A DNA stretch of 64,000 nt from Liopterus haemorrhoidalis (GCA_963971575.1 OZ020611.1:3286001-3350000); one strand, 5' to 3'; positions 10,141 to 21,190 are shown, counted from the first letter of the stretch. The notes: a model not told the origin generated them from the letters alone. Program-made: numbers and translations.

Positions 10141-12476
10141 TAAATATATTAATTTTCTACTTTTTGTCAATGATTTCCGCTATCCTTCTTCAGTCTGACT
10201 CGTCTAGCTTCACAAATTATTGTCAAGAAAATAAACTTTATTTAAACTAGTGCCATTTTAGGCATTGTGTTGCGTGCGTTAAGGCGTACCTACTTTTACG
10301 CACAGGGATAGAAAATAGTATGTAATTTAGCAAGCATATAATGCGGGTTATATTTCACGAGAATGAAGTTTGCCACTTGAGCTAGACGAGGGTTGTATTC
10401 AAGTGAAATACAGCCATTATATGCGAGGCAAATACAATATTTTATTTACGTCTATGTAGTTATATCATTAAAAAATCAGTAAATTTAATAAAAAAAAAAC
10501 AAATATATTCTAAGTGTTAATTGTTTAACTTCAGAACCTACTTCATCAAGATGTTTGCCGAACCATCAGTTTATTGCATTTTACAACAATGTTTAAAATC
10601 TCTTCAAAACTTCAATTTAATGTTTAAAATACTATTATTTATTGTTCTATTTATTCTGACTTATATTTAATATTCAAGTGATAAATATGAGGTGTATGTA
10701 GTCATCATTTTAACTAACTAACTTACCAAATGAAAAATTGAAGTGTTAAAAACATTTTTCACGGGTTATTTTGCATGTCCATCACTTTTTTACACTTCTC
10801 TAGCTTTATGTATTTACAGTTGGACACATAATGCATTTATTATTTGATGGTCATAAATAATAGTTATTTATGCAACAAGCGTATAAAGTAGTGCCTTTTT
10901 TTCATGAATGGGAAGTTTGGCAATCCCATAAGTGAAAAAATGACGCTTTGTGCATGTGTTTCATACAATATTTTTCTACGACAGTCTCTAATTAAAAATA
11001 ACAAATTATGAAATTTTTGTCTTAATATTAAATTTAATTATTATAGAAAATATTTGTGATGTTTTTTGCTTTATATTGAACTGATTGTCTTTAAGATAAG
11101 CTATAAGCTCGGAATATTTACTAATATCCACATTATTATTAATAATTAATGTGGCTTACAATTTCGAGTACCTGGACCATAATATGGATGATTTATAAAA
11201 ATTTGATTTTGAAGTAAACTATATTTTGGATACTAGTAACTCCTCACGTTTCAATGAAGCTTTTGATCATTTTGTTCAGCAAAAGCCTACTTCAATAGTA
11301 AAATTATCAGCTAGTGGCAACTTACAAAAAAAAAAAAAAATCGCGCAACAAGTATTTGTTTAAATTTGTCTAAATAATTTAAACCAAATGTCCGATCAGT
11401 TTGATTTTTTTTAAATTTAAGATAAAGAATGACCCCGGTTTGCCATAATGTTGAAATTTGGATTAATTTTTAAGTTTAAAATTTCCTAAAATTTATCTAA
11501 CTTCACATCGTCACTTAGTAAATAAATAAAAATTGCAAATTCCAACGCTATCAAAGGCTAGATTGTACTTTTATCTTTAAAATAAGCCCTTGTTTGTAAA
11601 AATTAATTAATATTTATAACAATCCTGCTTCTCCACAATGAAACAACTATTTATATGAAAAACATCTACAAATACACAGGCGAGCTATTCAGTTGAGTTC
11701 GGTTGATTTGGCTACATTACGGTCTTTAATAATTAATTCAATTAAAATTTTTTTGCGAAACGGTGAAATATCTTCTCGAAGCGGTAAAATTGCTTTATAT
11801 TATTTCAACATATTTTAAAATCTTCTAAACGCTGACAGTTGAAATAGTTGATATTAATAATGTTAGATCTTTTCCGAAGTCTTTCATGTACTTATAAAAA
11901 GTAAAAATAAATGTAGCAATTTCTCAAATTATCATCGAGGAGCATAAATGTCTCGAGAGAAATATAATAAATTTTCTATTTTCTAATAACTGCTTATCTG
12001 GAATCGCAATAAAATAAAGAAGCCAAGTAAAAAAGGAGAGACAAGTCATGGATAGTGGACCCGAATCCTTCTGTCAAATTCTAGATTGGAAACGATGTTA
12101 TATTGCAAATTTATTCGAGAATCTAAGTAGGTCGCCGTCACACATGCAGTCACATTTTATGAATTCAGAACATGAACGGAATATGTCTGTTTTTATCGGA
12201 TGTCACAAGAAAAGAGATTTCATTTGTTACTATTATTCTTCGTTTTGATTTCACTGAAATTTTCAGAATGGATATCATGCATGTTCAAGAATTTGCCAAA
12301 AAATGATAAATCTGAATCCGATACAAATGTATTGTTTGCGAAGAAGATTTTCAAGGCAACCACACATTTTACGTTTTTATCATAAAAACGAAACCATTAA
12401 TTTTATCCACTTCTGTTAAAAAACTGTATTATATTTCACTTGTTTTAGTGTATAAAATGCCTGTTTATGGTTATAA
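10141..12476. other. Long gene-free stretch
   Basis: AT-rich, no coding signal. At about 10333-10425 a word (GCATATAATGCGGGTTATAT) is matched in inverse form by GTGAAATACAGCCATTATAT, a possible small inverted-repeat element. The frames at 12048-12248 and 12200-12385 resemble no family. Confidence 0.4.
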
Positions 12477-13455
12477 AAAAATTGATGTGAAGTGTGAATT
12501 TTCACACATTTTTGGGTTTTGCAGGTATTTAGTAACTGAACGATGATTATTTGGGATGCCAAAACAAATTTTATGTCAAAATATTTTTTTATGAATTTTA
12601 ATTCGAATGCCTAATACCATTATTTAAGTTTCAAAATATATGCAGTATTTTTTTTTATATAGCAAAGTTCATTAAGATTTTGAAAATTGCACCTATGGCT
12701 TCCATTGGTTGCTTACATCATAAGTCCCGCCCTTTGATTTCGTCAAACATAGAATTAAATTATAATTTCAACACTTTCCACTGGTTATTAAATTTACGCT
12801 TTTAAAAATTAAATGCAACATTTACCAAATATAACTAGAATTTTAACAAAATAATTTAAACAAAAGAAAACTGCAAAAAAAAAACAAAAAAAAATAAAAT
12901 TGACAGGATTCGAACTCTAGTTTGCAAGTTACCTGTTTACAAATTAGAAAACCAATGACTAAACGCACATAGCTATGAGTGCTGACATATCAACTTGGTT
13001 ACATAGCGAATTAAATATTTAACATATTTTGGTTAAAAACACAAAAAATGCATTATTTCCCGAAAACATAATCTGATCAAAAATTCCTGTTGTACTATTC
13101 CGGTTCACACCAATATACATTACTTAGAATTTTTTCAGATTTTTAGTTTAAACCATCTGGGCTACAGGGTGTGGGACAAAAATGTTTTTGCACAATTTTG
13201 ACAAAAATCGGGTCAAAATAATTTATTTTGCAAAAATAAAATTTTGATCGTCAATCCACGTACTAAGGGCTTTCATTTGATACCCTACTCATAATTAAAA
13301 AAAAATATTTTTGTTTTCGATGAGCACATATTTGTTTATATTTTTAGGGGGGTTTGTTGTTTAGATGTTTTAGTATTTTTCCTATGTGCGGGTCAAAGAG
13401 TTGTATAAGCATGCCAAATTTCTAGGTTTAGTCGTTTGGCTACAATTTTTACCGA

Positions 13456-13497
<42 letters not shown>

Positions 13498-13540
13498 GAC
13501 AAAATGAAGGGTTTTTTGGTCGTACCTACAAAACCCTAAA
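12477..13540 (+). mobile_element. AGGGTTTTG family, copy 1
   Basis: One of three long copies (others 31427-32518 and 43434-44655). A hairpin TGTGAATTTTCACA at the left is followed by GGGTTTTGCAGGTA. The right end is TACCTACAAAACCCT, so the core 12514-13537 has about 15-base inverted termini. The interior carries, in fixed order, a tRNA-like Pol III promoter candidate on the minus strand, the word GGGCTACAGGGTGTGGGACA, a T-rich block with TTCATTTGATACCCTACTC, and a (CAGA)n microsatellite at 13458-13498. There is no coding capacity. The class is unknown; the termini suggest a DNA transposon. Confidence 0.8.
12895..12975 (-). promoter_or_regulatory. tRNA-like Pol III promoter candidate (A and B boxes)
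   Basis: On the minus strand, GTTCGAATCC matches the B box (GGTTCGANTCC), and TTTAGTCATTGG about 35-45 bases upstream resembles an A box. The corresponding site in copy 3 (about 44019-44095) reads GGTTCGATTCC, an exact B box. The arms do not fold into a good cloverleaf, so this is not a functional tRNA gene. Confidence 0.4.
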
Positions 13541-13966
13541 AAGGTTTTTAACTTAATTTATGCGTTTCGCTTTTTATATCATTTAATAAAACAAACGGAC
13601 GGTTACATAAAATTTTATTTAAAATATTACTGAACTGGTAATATTTACTAAAAGTATCTAATAAATCAAATATAGAAAAATAAAACATTGGTGTACGTGA
13701 CTCCCAATTAGGATAATTAAAACAACGCAATACATTTTAGTATTCAATCTATAAATTGGTATATTGTGTTTCAATTTTTTTAAATTTTGTATCCGTTAAT
13801 TAATTGAAAGGAAATCAATGCTATAATTCGTGCATTATCTCAATTTTGCATTACTATCAGTTATGAATCATCAGCCATCACTTTATTTAACTATTAAATT
13901 AGTGTCGACATTATTATTATTATTATTATACATTGAAAGAAGCAGAAGCCTTGTGTAGCTTCATTA
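13541..13966. other. No gene seen
   Basis: AT-rich spacer with an (ATT)n run at about 13913-13930. Confidence 0.5.
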
Positions 13967-13968
13967 TA

Positions 13969-15119
13969 CAAGGTGTCTCAAAAGAAATTTTATATTTAGT
14001 GGATCGATTAAAAAAAAAGTAAGCCGTATATAGAAAAAATGTTTATTAATTATTAAAATACACTTTTTGGGGATTTATTTCTTAAAAATAATATCGTCTA
14101 AATGTAGACCCTCGCGTTTTCGGCACTCATTTAATCGAACAGTAAAATTACTTATGACGTCTCGGCAGGTGGACTCAGGGATGGTTGCCATTTCGTGACG
14201 GATATTTTCTTTCAAATGCACCAGTGAAGTCGGTTTATTGGCGTAAACTTTAGATTTAAGATAACCTTATAGGAAAAAGTCCGTAGGGGTTAAATCTGGA
14301 CTGCGTGGAGGCCAATTTATGTCACCTCTCCGGGAGATCAATTTGCCTGAGAAAATTTCACGAACACGTGGCAGAGACATATTGGACGTGTGTGAAGTTG
14401 CTCCGTCCTGTTGGAACCATGTTCTTTGGTTATAGCCAGGAAAGTTTTGCAGTTCAGGTACCAAGAAGTTGTCTAACATCTCCACATAACGCTCTGAATT
14501 CACTGTAACTGCACGCCCCCTTTCGTCTTCAAAAAAGTAAGGGCCGATAATTCCTCGCGCCGACATCGCAGCCCATACGGTCACTTTAGGCGAATGTACG
14601 GGTTTCTGATGTTTGCGTTTCGGATTCGTTGCACTCCAGTAGCGGCAGTTCTGCTTATTTACGTGGCCATTAAGATGAAAATGAGCTTCATCCGAAAACA
14701 AAATGTTGGTAAACGTTGAAAATCGCTCAATCACCTGATTTACGAAATTAAGACTCTGACTGGCATCTTGGGGCTTTAATTCTTGCACCAATTGAATTTT
14801 GTAGGGTTGCAGCTTTAGGTCTTGATCTGGATTTTGATTTATCCAGCGTTGTACCAGTCTCTTCAAACTTTTTAACCCAATGTCGAATGAGAGGATTGCT
14901 TGGCGCATCAGTTAAGTGGCGAAAACCTCGAATACTGCAGAATTTTATACGCGCTACAGTCGCCGAATCACCGTTTTTGTAAAACTCTCGCACGCATAAC
15001 GCGCGGTCTGCTCCCGAGAAACGCTCCATAGCAACTGAATTCCCAAGAGCCAGGCTACCGATTGACATAACCCCCGCGCCCCTCTAAAATAAATATAAAA
15101 TTTCTTTTGAGATACCTTG
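13969..15119 (-). mobile_element. DD41D Tc1/mariner-like element, internally deleted (copy 1)
   Basis: Bounded by inverted termini CAAGGTGTCTCAAAAGAAAT and its complement, with TA on both sides (13967-13968 and 15120-15121). The transposase runs on the minus strand. Compared with the copy at 38643-39952 it lacks about 160 bases between the DKSKS and DLKL segments, which removes the second half of the helix-turn-helix region. Confidence 0.92.
14085..15029 (-). pseudogene. DD41D transposase with internal deletion
   Basis: Cut-and-paste transposase remnant. The N-terminal MERFSGADRALCVREFYKNG begins at 15029. After the deletion the frame changes, then the catalytic part is well kept: FSDEAHFHLNGH with the first Asp, WFQQDGATSHTS with the second, and PPRSPDLTPTDFFL with the last. 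There are 41 residues between the second and third Asp, the spacing called DD41D. Right after FFL the codon that is TGG in intact copies is TAA. The stop plus the deletion make it inactive. Confidence 0.9.
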
Positions 15120-15121
15120 TA

Positions 15122-15412
15122 CATAAGTGAAGTACATTAATACAAAAAAAAAAAATACTTAATAGTTAAAACAATACATATTACTTATTACAAAATACAA
15201 AGACCCTGTAAAGTGTGAAAGTTCACATTTCACATACATTTTTTTTTTAAATATATGTTAAGATCAATACTAGTTCTTGGACCTCCTTTGTAATATTTAA
15301 TTATTTATTTATTTTATTATATATATTTGGGTGACAACAGAGTTAAGATAACTCCTAATATGTCACCACGTAGGTAATTTAACAAATGGATCAAGAAAAC
15401 ATCTGAACAAGA
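15122..15412. other. No gene; inverse hairpin-AGGGT signature at about 15205-15236
   Basis: ACCCTGTAAAGTGTGAAAGTTCACA is the reversed form of the hairpin-plus-AGGGT signature at the left end of the 1 kb family. Otherwise AT-rich. Confidence 0.4.
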
Positions 15413-16129
15413 ACTATTCGCAGAAGATTAGTTAGTGAGGGTCTTTTTAGTCGCCGTCCTGCTAAAAAACCACTTCTATCCAAAAAGAATGTGAAGGCCC
15501 GATTAGAATTTGCTAAAAATCATATTGACTGGACTGTGGATCAATGGAAAAAAGTTATTTTTAGTGATGAATCTAAGTTCAATTTGTTTAAAAGTGATGG
15601 TGTAAGTTACGTTAGGAGGCCTGCTAATAAAAGATTTGTTCAAAAATACACCTTGCCAACAGTTAAACATGGCAGAGGTGGTGTGATGGTATGGGGCTGT
15701 TTCTCGGGATATGGTATGGGTCCTCTATACCACATTGAAGGAATAATGGATCGATTTAAATATAAAGACATCTTTCAGAATGTTATGGAACCTTATTCTG
15801 ATGAGTTCATGCCTTTAAAACATATTTTTCAGCATGATAATGACCCAAAACAATCTTCGAAGTTGTTCAAAAAATGGTTCGAAGATTCAAAAATTAACGT
15901 AATGACTTGCCCGTCACAGTCACCCGATTTAAATCCAATAGAAAACCTTTGGGAGATTTTCGACAGAAAGAATAGATACAAAACGCATTCAAATATTGCA
16001 GATTTGTTTAAAGCTTTGCAGGGTGCCTGGTCTAATATTTATAATGAAATGATCACGAAATTATTATAATCAATGCCGAAAAAATGTCGGGAAGTTGAAA
16101 ATACTGGTGGTTACTATACAAAATATTAA
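15413..16129 (+). pseudogene. Tc1-like transposase (DD34E), 5'-truncated
   Basis: Reads LFSRRPAKKPLLSKKNVKAR, then the catalytic domain: VIFSDESKFNLFKSDG with the first Asp, VMVWGCFSGYGMGPLYHIEG, HIFQHDNDPKQSS with the second Asp, and SQSPDLNPIENLWEIFDRKN with the Glu. Thirty-four residues separate the second Asp and the Glu, the Tc1 signature. All three catalytic residues are present. The frame is open up to one TAA at 16067-16069, after which MPKKCREVENTGGYYTKY continues in the same frame to 16129. The DNA-binding half is missing. A Tc-like end AGTTGCTATCTTTATGTCCA lies at about 16191-16212. Confidence 0.88.
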
Positions 16130-16240
16130 AAATAATCTGTTAATAATAATTCATTTTCTTAATTAATAAAAAAAAAGATTGTTTTAAGAGTAGTTGCTAT
16201 CTTTATGTCCAGGTAAAAATAATAAATACTATAAGAAACG

Positions 16241-17569
16241 AGTGGCGTAGGGAGACCTCCGCTAGACGTGCCCTCCCATAAAAAAATAATAATAATAAAA
16301 AAAAAAAAAATGCATATATTTTTTTTTTTTATTTTAAATTAGATTTAGGTAAATCTTCAAAAATAAATCAAATTAGGTCCTATACAAATTTATATCCAAG
16401 GCTTGGTTTACTAGTTAAGAATTTTTTTAAATTTTAAAGTTTAATAACTGCCGTTTCCGGTTTCGGATTTTAATAAAAAACAGTAGGGTTCTTCCCAATT
16501 ATTAGGAGAATTTTTAAGTACCAGAACGAACTCTTTAAGTTAAACCGTTTTTGAGTTATCGTGTATACATACAGACACACACACAGACACACACACAGAC
16601 ACACACATACGGACGGCACTTCGAAAATAGGTTTTTTGGATTCCCTGGACCATGAAACGTGGTCATCAGTCAAAATCTCGACATCGAAAATTTACGCGAT
16701 TACAATACTTGCCCCTTATATATTAAGGTCGGGCAAGTAAAAAATAGAATTTACTATTAAAATTTAATTTTTACTTGCCCAGAAAAGACTCAATTTTTTC
16801 ATACTTATATGTAACGTTTCCATGGTCATGATAATTAATTCGTAACTAGTAAACTAAGCCTTGGAAAAAAATTATAGACCGGGAGCTCATGATAGTTTTT
16901 GGTCTCCGATTTCATATAGCATGCCTTTTGGAGGAGAGAATATTTACCCTGTGACAACAAAAAAGGGATGGTACTAAACCCCTGCACGATTTCTGGTCAT
17001 AGGGAAAATTGCATTTCCACTTAAACACAAAATTTTTGTGCTTTTCTCTGATTTAATATTGCTTGCCCTTTTGTCAAAAGAAAGTTATAACAAATTTAAA
17101 GTCTTTTAAATATATGCATGCGATTCGGAGGGTCCCAAAGGGCTCAAACGGTCATGTGATCTTGTAATAAAAAAATATGATTTTCCGCGTTTTCATACAG
17201 CATGCCTATAATTAAAAGACTTTAAATTTGTTATAACTTTCTTTTGACAAAAGGGCAAGCAATATTAAGTCAGAGAAAAACACAAAAATTTTGTGCAAGT
17301 GGAAATGCAATTTTCCCTATGACCGGAAAGCGTGCAGGGGTTTAGTACCATCCCTTTTTTGTTGTCACAGGGTAAATATTTTCTCCTCCAGAAGGCATGC
17401 TGTAAGAAATCGGAGACCAAAAATGTCATGAGCTCCCAGTCTATTTATATAGAACATAATTTGAAGATTTTTCTAAATATTATAAAATTATTTTTTTTTA
17501 AATTTAAATTTTTTTTTCTTTATTTTTTTTAAGGGAGGGCAAGTCTAGCGGAGGTTTCCCTTCGCCACT
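16241..17569. mobile_element. Foldback element with long internal inverted repeat
   Basis: Outer ends are inverted: AGTGGCG...GACCTCCGCTAGAC on the left and GTCTAGCGGAGG...CGCCACT on the right. Inside, 16873-17121 and 17200-17444 are inverted copies of about 245 bases around a 78-base loop (for example GCATTTCCACTTAAACACAA on the left and the matching TTGTGCAAGTGGAAATGC on the right). The left half (to about 16740) is shared with 22674-23178, including a CA/GACACA microsatellite. No coding frame. The word GTCGGGCAAGTAAAAA, at 16730 and 23164, marks the end of the shared part. Confidence 0.8.
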
Positions 17570-17620
17570 GGTTTACTTTAATATATGTAGAGGATTGTTA
17601 AAGGAAGAATTACATTTTTT

Positions 17621-18556
17621 AATAGGGGATAGGGATGATTTTTTTTTATTTTTTATTATATTCCTCTTGTTAAATATAAACATAAAAAACAGTTTTTTTT
17701 TTTTTTTTTGTAATTTGAAGGCTTAAAAAAATCATAAATGTATGTAGCGCGCGAAAACGACGTGTGACGTCATACCCCTTCTAACTGACGTATGACACTA
17801 CTAGCTTACCGGCGTACATAGTCTGTTCTGAACTTATTTGTTTGTATAACTTTCATAGGTTATGTAAAGTTAGAGTGATTTTAGTTAAAATAAAGTTTAA
17901 TTCTATAAAAACAATTTATACATGTTTACCGAATTAAATTTTATATTAAAATAGATAACTTATATTGCAGTATTTCAATTATGCCTCTAACGTTTTGTAA
18001 CTTCATGTAAACAATGTAGTAAAATTCTGACATCTAAATTACATAAATATTTACATTTTACAGAGTTGCAGCGTTTGTTTACATAAAGTTATAGAATATA
18101 AAATAATAATTACTTTGACACCACGTATTTCCTCAGCACTGTAGCATTCATTATTTTTCATATATTCCATGAGCATAAATGCATCAATGTTGGGTAAATT
18201 ATCACTCTGAGCCCTTACAAAATCTTTATCTGCCATTTTAATAATAAATGCGTGAAAAATTGCTTAAAAACAAATACAAAACTCTCGAACAATACAATAC
18301 ACACACGTGTAAAGATTATGTTGTAACTGTATCTGTGATGTGAAACCCCTATCGTTTGACGTCATACTCAGTCGTTTTACTCGGCAACCTTCGCTCCGTG
18401 GCCGGCTTATTTCAAATTTACAATATTTAAATTCAAAAATTTGGCTATAATATTAATTAAAATGTAATTTTTGTTTTGTTAGGTGACATAATTAACATTA
18501 ACATATCAAAATAATGTAGTTTTAAGGAAATACAAATTTTATGCGTATCCCCTATT
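17621..18556. mobile_element. TIR element with AATAGGGGATA ends
   Basis: The left end AATAGGGGATA (17621-17631) and right end TATCCCCTATT (18546-18556) are perfect 11-base inverted repeats. The right-end 85 bases recur at 43466-43551, inserted in copy 3 of the 1 kb family. The interior carries a minus-strand first-exon candidate (18114-18236). Target duplication is unclear; the flanks are T- and A-rich. Confidence 0.65.
18114..18236 (-). CDS. Candidate first exon of a transposon protein (SDNLPNIDAF)
   Basis: An ATG at 18236 opens MADKDFVRAQSDNLPNIDAF, then MLMEYMKNNECYSAEEIRGV, then K, 41 codons. It runs directly into GTAATT, a plausible splice donor, in phase 0. From memory this N-terminus resembles proteins common in insect genomes that carry a SWIM-like zinc motif and a YqaJ-type exonuclease, where the words DNLP, DAFM and EIRGVK are conserved. 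I cannot confirm that here. The rest of the gene would have to lie between 18110 and 17621, and nothing coding is seen there, so this would be a non-autonomous derivative keeping only exon 1. Function not assigned. Confidence 0.4.
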
Positions 18557-18598
18557 TTAAAAATATTGAATAGAATAAAAATAAAGGAGGATTATCAA

Positions 18599-18631
18599 AA
18601 GTTCCTATCTTTATGGCCAATACTGTATATA
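18599..18631. repeat. Tc-like terminal repeat, same as 63547
   Basis: TCTTTATGGCCAATACTGTA is the complement of the terminus that opens the Tc-like element at 63547 (TACAGTATTGGCCATAAAGA). It is a right end. The matching left part is obscured by the elements inserted before it. Confidence 0.65.
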
Positions 18632-19295
18632 AGTGACAGAGTGTCAATAACTAAAAGTTTCCCGAATAAGTGAGTGTCACATATAGGTGTAATATATATG
18701 AAAGAGATGAGTATGTACATTTGGTGTGTGCCTTGAGACTTAGCATGACCTGGTTAAGGAAGGATAAGTGGGGAAATTTACCAGTTGCAACGCGCATACT
18801 AATACTGCAATTTCATCTTGCGCATAGTTTACACGCTCGATGCTACGAGATAAGGTTGCAGATTACAGGGGGGACGAAGAAATCTGATCTTATTTTCTTA
18901 ATTTAGTTTCCTTTTTCCTTCTTCCACTTGTTAACTTGGTTTTTGTTTTACATTGTTTTCGCCAATTACGGGAATCAAGGTGAAAAAAAGAAATTAGACT
19001 CAACGTTTATTCAGTGAAAGGAGGTGACATTCAAATACAATTGATACAAATTGGGTAGAGTCAGGTTAGAATACTTGAAAATGTACGAACAAAAAAATTG
19101 TTTTACTTACACAATAAAATGGAAATCAATGATATCAACTTAAGATTAGAATTTAAACTATTAACAGAATCATACACGATCACCTGCATTGAAAAAAGGT
19201 TTTCATTCGTATTGTGTCACATCAGCTTTCTGATTTCTAAAAAGTGAAACGGGTAAGAATTTTCCGTAAAACTTTAAAACTCGGCGGACATCACA
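18632..19295. other. No gene seen
   Basis: Somewhat less AT-rich around 18700-18860, where a 78-residue frame exists but resembles nothing known. No repeats identified. Confidence 0.4.
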
Positions 19296-21190
19296 TCGTG
19301 CATATATAATTAGCTACCGTGTGTTAGTGATTGTGTAACACTGTGACGTCATTTTTCCTAAGCTTCTCGTGATCGGCTAACTGGGAAACAGGGTGTTCCC
19401 AGTTTGACTTGATTGACGGGTATTTTGTAGATTTATTCTCTAAGAATCTACGAATATAATTACATATAGAAATTTGTAGGATTTCGTAGGCATAAACAAG
19501 AAACTCTAGATACTCCTATATCATTTGACTGATATCAACAATATTTTGCAAATTTATTCTCTAAGAAACTGTGAATAAAATAACATATAGAAATATCTAG
19601 GGTTTCGTAGACATAAACAAGAAACTATATACACTGCTATATCCTTCGACCAATATGAATAATATTTTGCAGAGATATTCTCTTAGAATCTACAAATATA
19701 ATTGTTTACAGAAATGTCTAGGGTTTCGTAGGCATAAACAAGAAACTCTAGACACTGCTATATCCTTTGACCAATATGAACAATATTTTGCAGATATATT
19801 CTCTAAGAATCTACCAATATGATTACATACATAAATGTCTAGGGTTTTGTAGGCATAAACAAGAGACTTCTATATCCTTTGACCGATATGAACAATATTT
19901 TGCAGATATATTCTCTAAGAATCTGCGGATAAAATAACATACAGAAATATCTAGGGTTTCGTAGATATAAATAAGAAACTCTAGACACTCCTATATTCTT
20001 TGATCGATATGAAAAACATTTGCAAATTTAATCTCTAAAAATCTGCGGATAAAACATCGTATAGAAATATCTAGAGTTTCGTAGGCATAAATAATAAACT
20101 GTAGACACTTCTATATTCTTTGATCGATATGAAAAATATTTTGCTGATTTATTATTTAAAAATCTGCGGATAAAATAACCTATAGAAATGTATAGGGTTT
20201 CGTGGGCATAAACAAGAAACCCTAGGGTACTCCTATATCCTTTGACCGATATGAACAGTGTTTTTCAGATTTATTTTCTAAGAATCTACGAATATAATTA
20301 TATGCATAAATATCTAGAGTTTCGTAGGCATAAACAAGAGACTCTAGGTACTCCTGTTTCCTTTGACCGATATAAACAATATTTTGCAAATTTATTCTCT
20401 AAGAATACACGAAAATAATTAAATACATAACTGCCTAGGGTTTCGTAGCCATAAACAAGAGACTCTAGATACTCCTGTTTCCTTTGACCGATATGAGCAA
20501 TATTTTGCACATTTATTCTATAAGAATCTACGAATATAATTATATAAATAAATATCTAGGGTTTCGTAGGCATAAACAAGAGACTGTAGATACTCCTGTT
20601 CCTTTGACCGATATGAACAATATTTTGCAGATTTATTCTCTAAGAAACTGCGGATAAAATTTTATTTATAAATGTTTTGGGTTTCGTTGGCATAAACGAG
20701 AAACTCTAGACAAGCCTATATCCTTTAATTGGTATGAACAATATTTTGCAGATTTATTCTCTAAGTATCTACGAATATAATTACATATAGAAATGTCTAG
20801 GGTTTCGTAGGCATAAATTAACATCTCAAATTATTTTTAGTTTTAACAATATAAATGTAATGTACTAAGTAAAAATGAATCGATTTCTCATCTTAAAAAG
20901 TTAATGAATAAATAATCTAACTATATAATTAGCAAGTGTCTGTATGTAGTGTCGGTAACATTATGACGTAAATTTTTCTAAAGTTCTCGTGATTGGCTAA
21001 CTGGGGACACCCTGTTTCTTGATTGACTGACAGTAGACGCCCTCTCCCGTGATAAGCTAATTGGTGATATCCTGTCCCATGATTCGCAGACTGGCGACGA
21101 AATTAGGATAAGTTAAAAAATAAAACCAAATACACATACAAACAATTGAAATTTTTATATTATAAATCCGTCATTGTTGACGGGTAATAA
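19296..21190. mobile_element. Element carrying a 120-base tandem array between direct repeats
   Basis: The block before the array (19296-19408) and the block after it (20916-21010) share TATATAATTAGC, an ACATTATGACGT-like word, and CTCGTGATTGGCTAACTGGG in the same orientation. The 20820-20910 block (TCTTAAAAAGTTAATGAATA) recurs at 49366-49465. The unit therefore looks like a dispersed, non-coding element with a central minisatellite. Helitron-related non-autonomous elements have such arrays, but I found no diagnostic terminus. Confidence 0.5.
19409..20815 (+). repeat. Minisatellite, about 12 units of 120-121 bases
   Basis: The word GGTTTCGTAGGCATAAACAA and close variants recur at about 19481, 19602, 19723, 19844, 19956, 20076, 20198, 20319, 20440, 20561, 20681 and 20802. 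Each unit also has CCTTTGACCGATATGAACAA, TATTTTGCAGATTTATTCTC and TAAGAATCTACGAATATAAT. One unit is about 9 bases short (between 19844 and 19956). Units differ at many positions, so the array is not freshly amplified. Confidence 0.93.

Noticed and set aside
12895..12975. Functional tRNA gene on the minus strand
   Set aside because: A and B boxes are recognisable but the arms do not pair and no acceptor stem can be formed; kept only as a Pol III promoter candidate.
19409..20815. CRISPR-like array (repeated word at regular spacing)
   Set aside because: The whole 120-base unit is repeated, not a short repeat with unique spacers, and the context is eukaryotic.
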